Assembly (NCBI GenBank): GCA_022823145.1
Contig: JAJDXS010000003.1
Coordinates: 120,930-184,929 of the forward strand
Reading direction: 5' to 3'
From: Gemmatimonadota bacterium
Lineage (GTDB): Bacteria > Gemmatimonadota > Gemmatimonadetes > Longimicrobiales > Gaopeijiaceae
Length of the DNA stretch: 64,000 bases
In this document: positions 63,420 through 64,000 of the stretch, one piece after another
Position numbering within the stretch: position 1 is the first letter of the stretch
How the letters are laid out: every line of letters starts with the position of its first letter
Notes under the pieces: model-generated
Seen by the model: only the letters and a program-made list of their open reading frames with translations
Told to the model about the DNA's origin: nothing
The model's database searches: none
Position numbers and translations under genes: made by a program

Positions 63420-63451
63420 ATAACTCGTTGCTATTACTAGCGTTGAGTTAT
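63420..63451. promoter_or_regulatory. Interrupted palindrome upstream of the Rpn-like gene
   Basis: ATAACTC (63420-63426) pairs with GAGTTAT (63445-63451) and, inside, GCTA (63430-63433) with TAGC (63438-63441), around TTAC. It sits 54 bases upstream of the nuclease start in the most AT-rich stretch of the region. A regulator-binding site is the likeliest explanation. Confidence 0.4.
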
Positions 63452-63522
63452 CTATAATGATTGCCGTTCCCATATCAGTTCGTGTTTCCTGAACGGGATG
63501 TAGATCGACACCCTCGAACACT

Positions 63523-63884
63523 CTCGGACGGTAACTGTTCGGTGAAGCCGTGGTCTCAACCTCCTGCGGGTTCGCCCGTGATGGCTACAGGAGGACCGAC
63601 GAGCGCCCCCACTTCCACCTCCACCGGGACAGCGGGCAGAGCAGAGACCGAGACCCATGGTGTCGGAACGATGTGGTCGGTTGGCCAGCAGCGCAAACGG
63701 ATTTCGTGGCCCGGCGAGCACCCTCGGCTGGCCTGTCCGGGGATCGTCCAGCCGGCGCGCTGGTGGATCAGCGGCAACACCGACGCAGGTATGGCTTGCG
63801 CTGGAGGGAGGATGCCGACCGACCGTTCTTCCACGGGCTGACCGAACAGTTACCTCGGACGTAACTGTTCGGTCAAGCCGTGGT
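63523..63884. repeat. Region bounded by 31-bp direct repeats, one in a perfect hairpin
   Basis: CTCGGAC-GTAACTGTTCGGT-AAGCCGTGGT occurs at 63523-63554 and at 63854-63884 with one inserted base and one substitution. The right copy is preceded by GACCGAACAGTTAC (63840-63853), making a perfect 14-bp inverted repeat with GTAACTGTTCGGTC (63861-63874) and a 7-base loop. Open frames inside are overlapping and unrecognised on both strands, so I see no gene. A decayed mobile element or duplicated terminator is possible. Confidence 0.6.
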
Positions 63885-63954
63885 GAGCGACCCCCTGAAG
63901 CGGATCGTGGGGGGGGTCTGGTAACGCGATCCCGAATGTAGTATCGTCGAGGGC

Positions 63955-64000
63955 ATGGCGATACGTGAGGCGAACGGACAAGCGGGCGTGGCGCTGGCCG
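63955..64000 (+). CDS. Possible gene start cut by the window edge
   Basis: ATG 63955 opens a frame MAIREANGQAGVALA that runs to the end of the window. GAGGG lies directly upstream and TAGTAT (63939-63944) could be a -10 element. Only 15 codons are visible, so no function can be given and it may not be real. Confidence 0.35.
   Translation, partial: MAIREANGQAGVALA

Noticed and set aside
63461..63841. Overlapping open frames of 80-126 codons on both strands near the right end
   Set aside because: No motif, Ser/Thr/Pro/Gly-rich composition on every frame, and the region is bounded by repeats; no transposase features seen.

Overview
The window is uniformly GC-rich and densely coded. Its gene content is typical of an uncultured Gemmatimonadota-like bacterium: three secreted S9 prolyl-oligopeptidase-family enzymes, two large DUF5916/CBM9-like outer-membrane-type proteins, two 6-bladed beta-propeller proteins, a PadR regulator with HAAS-type membrane proteins, a Sel1 lipoprotein, a serpin lipoprotein and Tat-exported hydrolases. 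The phylum is an inference from gene families. No rRNA, tRNA, CRISPR array or intact insertion sequence was recognised.

Layout. 1-11976: a beta-propeller lipoprotein cut by the window edge, a padR operon with a likely operator, an S9 peptidase-SDR-VOC run, a DUF5916 protein, a PDZ-M48 metalloprotease and a divergent Sel1 lipoprotein. 12026-23724 (minus): a compact operon aspS-phoH-pgpH-ybeY-mgtE-meaB-mcmA, followed by a second S9 peptidase; most junctions are 4-nt stop/start overlaps. 23896-28102: rlmN, lepB, a LytR_C-domain protein and rqcH. 28044-33555: tryptophan genes trpC-F-B-A and trpD on the minus strand, split by lexA on the plus strand; trpE/trpG are not here. 33567-36810: a second DUF5916 protein and truA.

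36818-46904 (plus): an HtrA-type protease followed by purB-purC-psd-pssA-purS-purQ-purL-purF, essentially all translationally coupled, with the two phosphatidylethanolamine genes embedded in the purine genes. 46925-54119: a serpin, an M19-type dipeptidase, a frameshifted membrane-protein remnant, a dienelactone hydrolase, then a minus-strand unit of an SDF-family symporter and two tandem M29/NicX-like metalloenzymes. 54209-58916: a third S9 peptidase and a GntR(YtrA)-ABC-permease operon with a clear promoter/operator. 58923-64000: a beta-propeller protein, a small lipoprotein preceded by an in-frame tandem repeat of ribosome-binding-site/start modules, an amidohydrolase, an Rpn-like PD-(D/E)XK nuclease and a 600-base non-coding end with a strong inverted repeat and a direct repeat.

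The most unusual items are: (i) the 18-bp tandem repeat that reiterates GGAG plus ATG ahead of a small, apparently degenerated lipoprotein; (ii) a shared AT-rich palindrome at the end of purF and again upstream of the GntR operon; (iii) the tandem M29/NicX paralogues that differ at one predicted metal ligand, next to their likely transporter; (iv) the hairpin/direct-repeat element near the right end. No clear new multi-gene defence or biosynthetic system was found.
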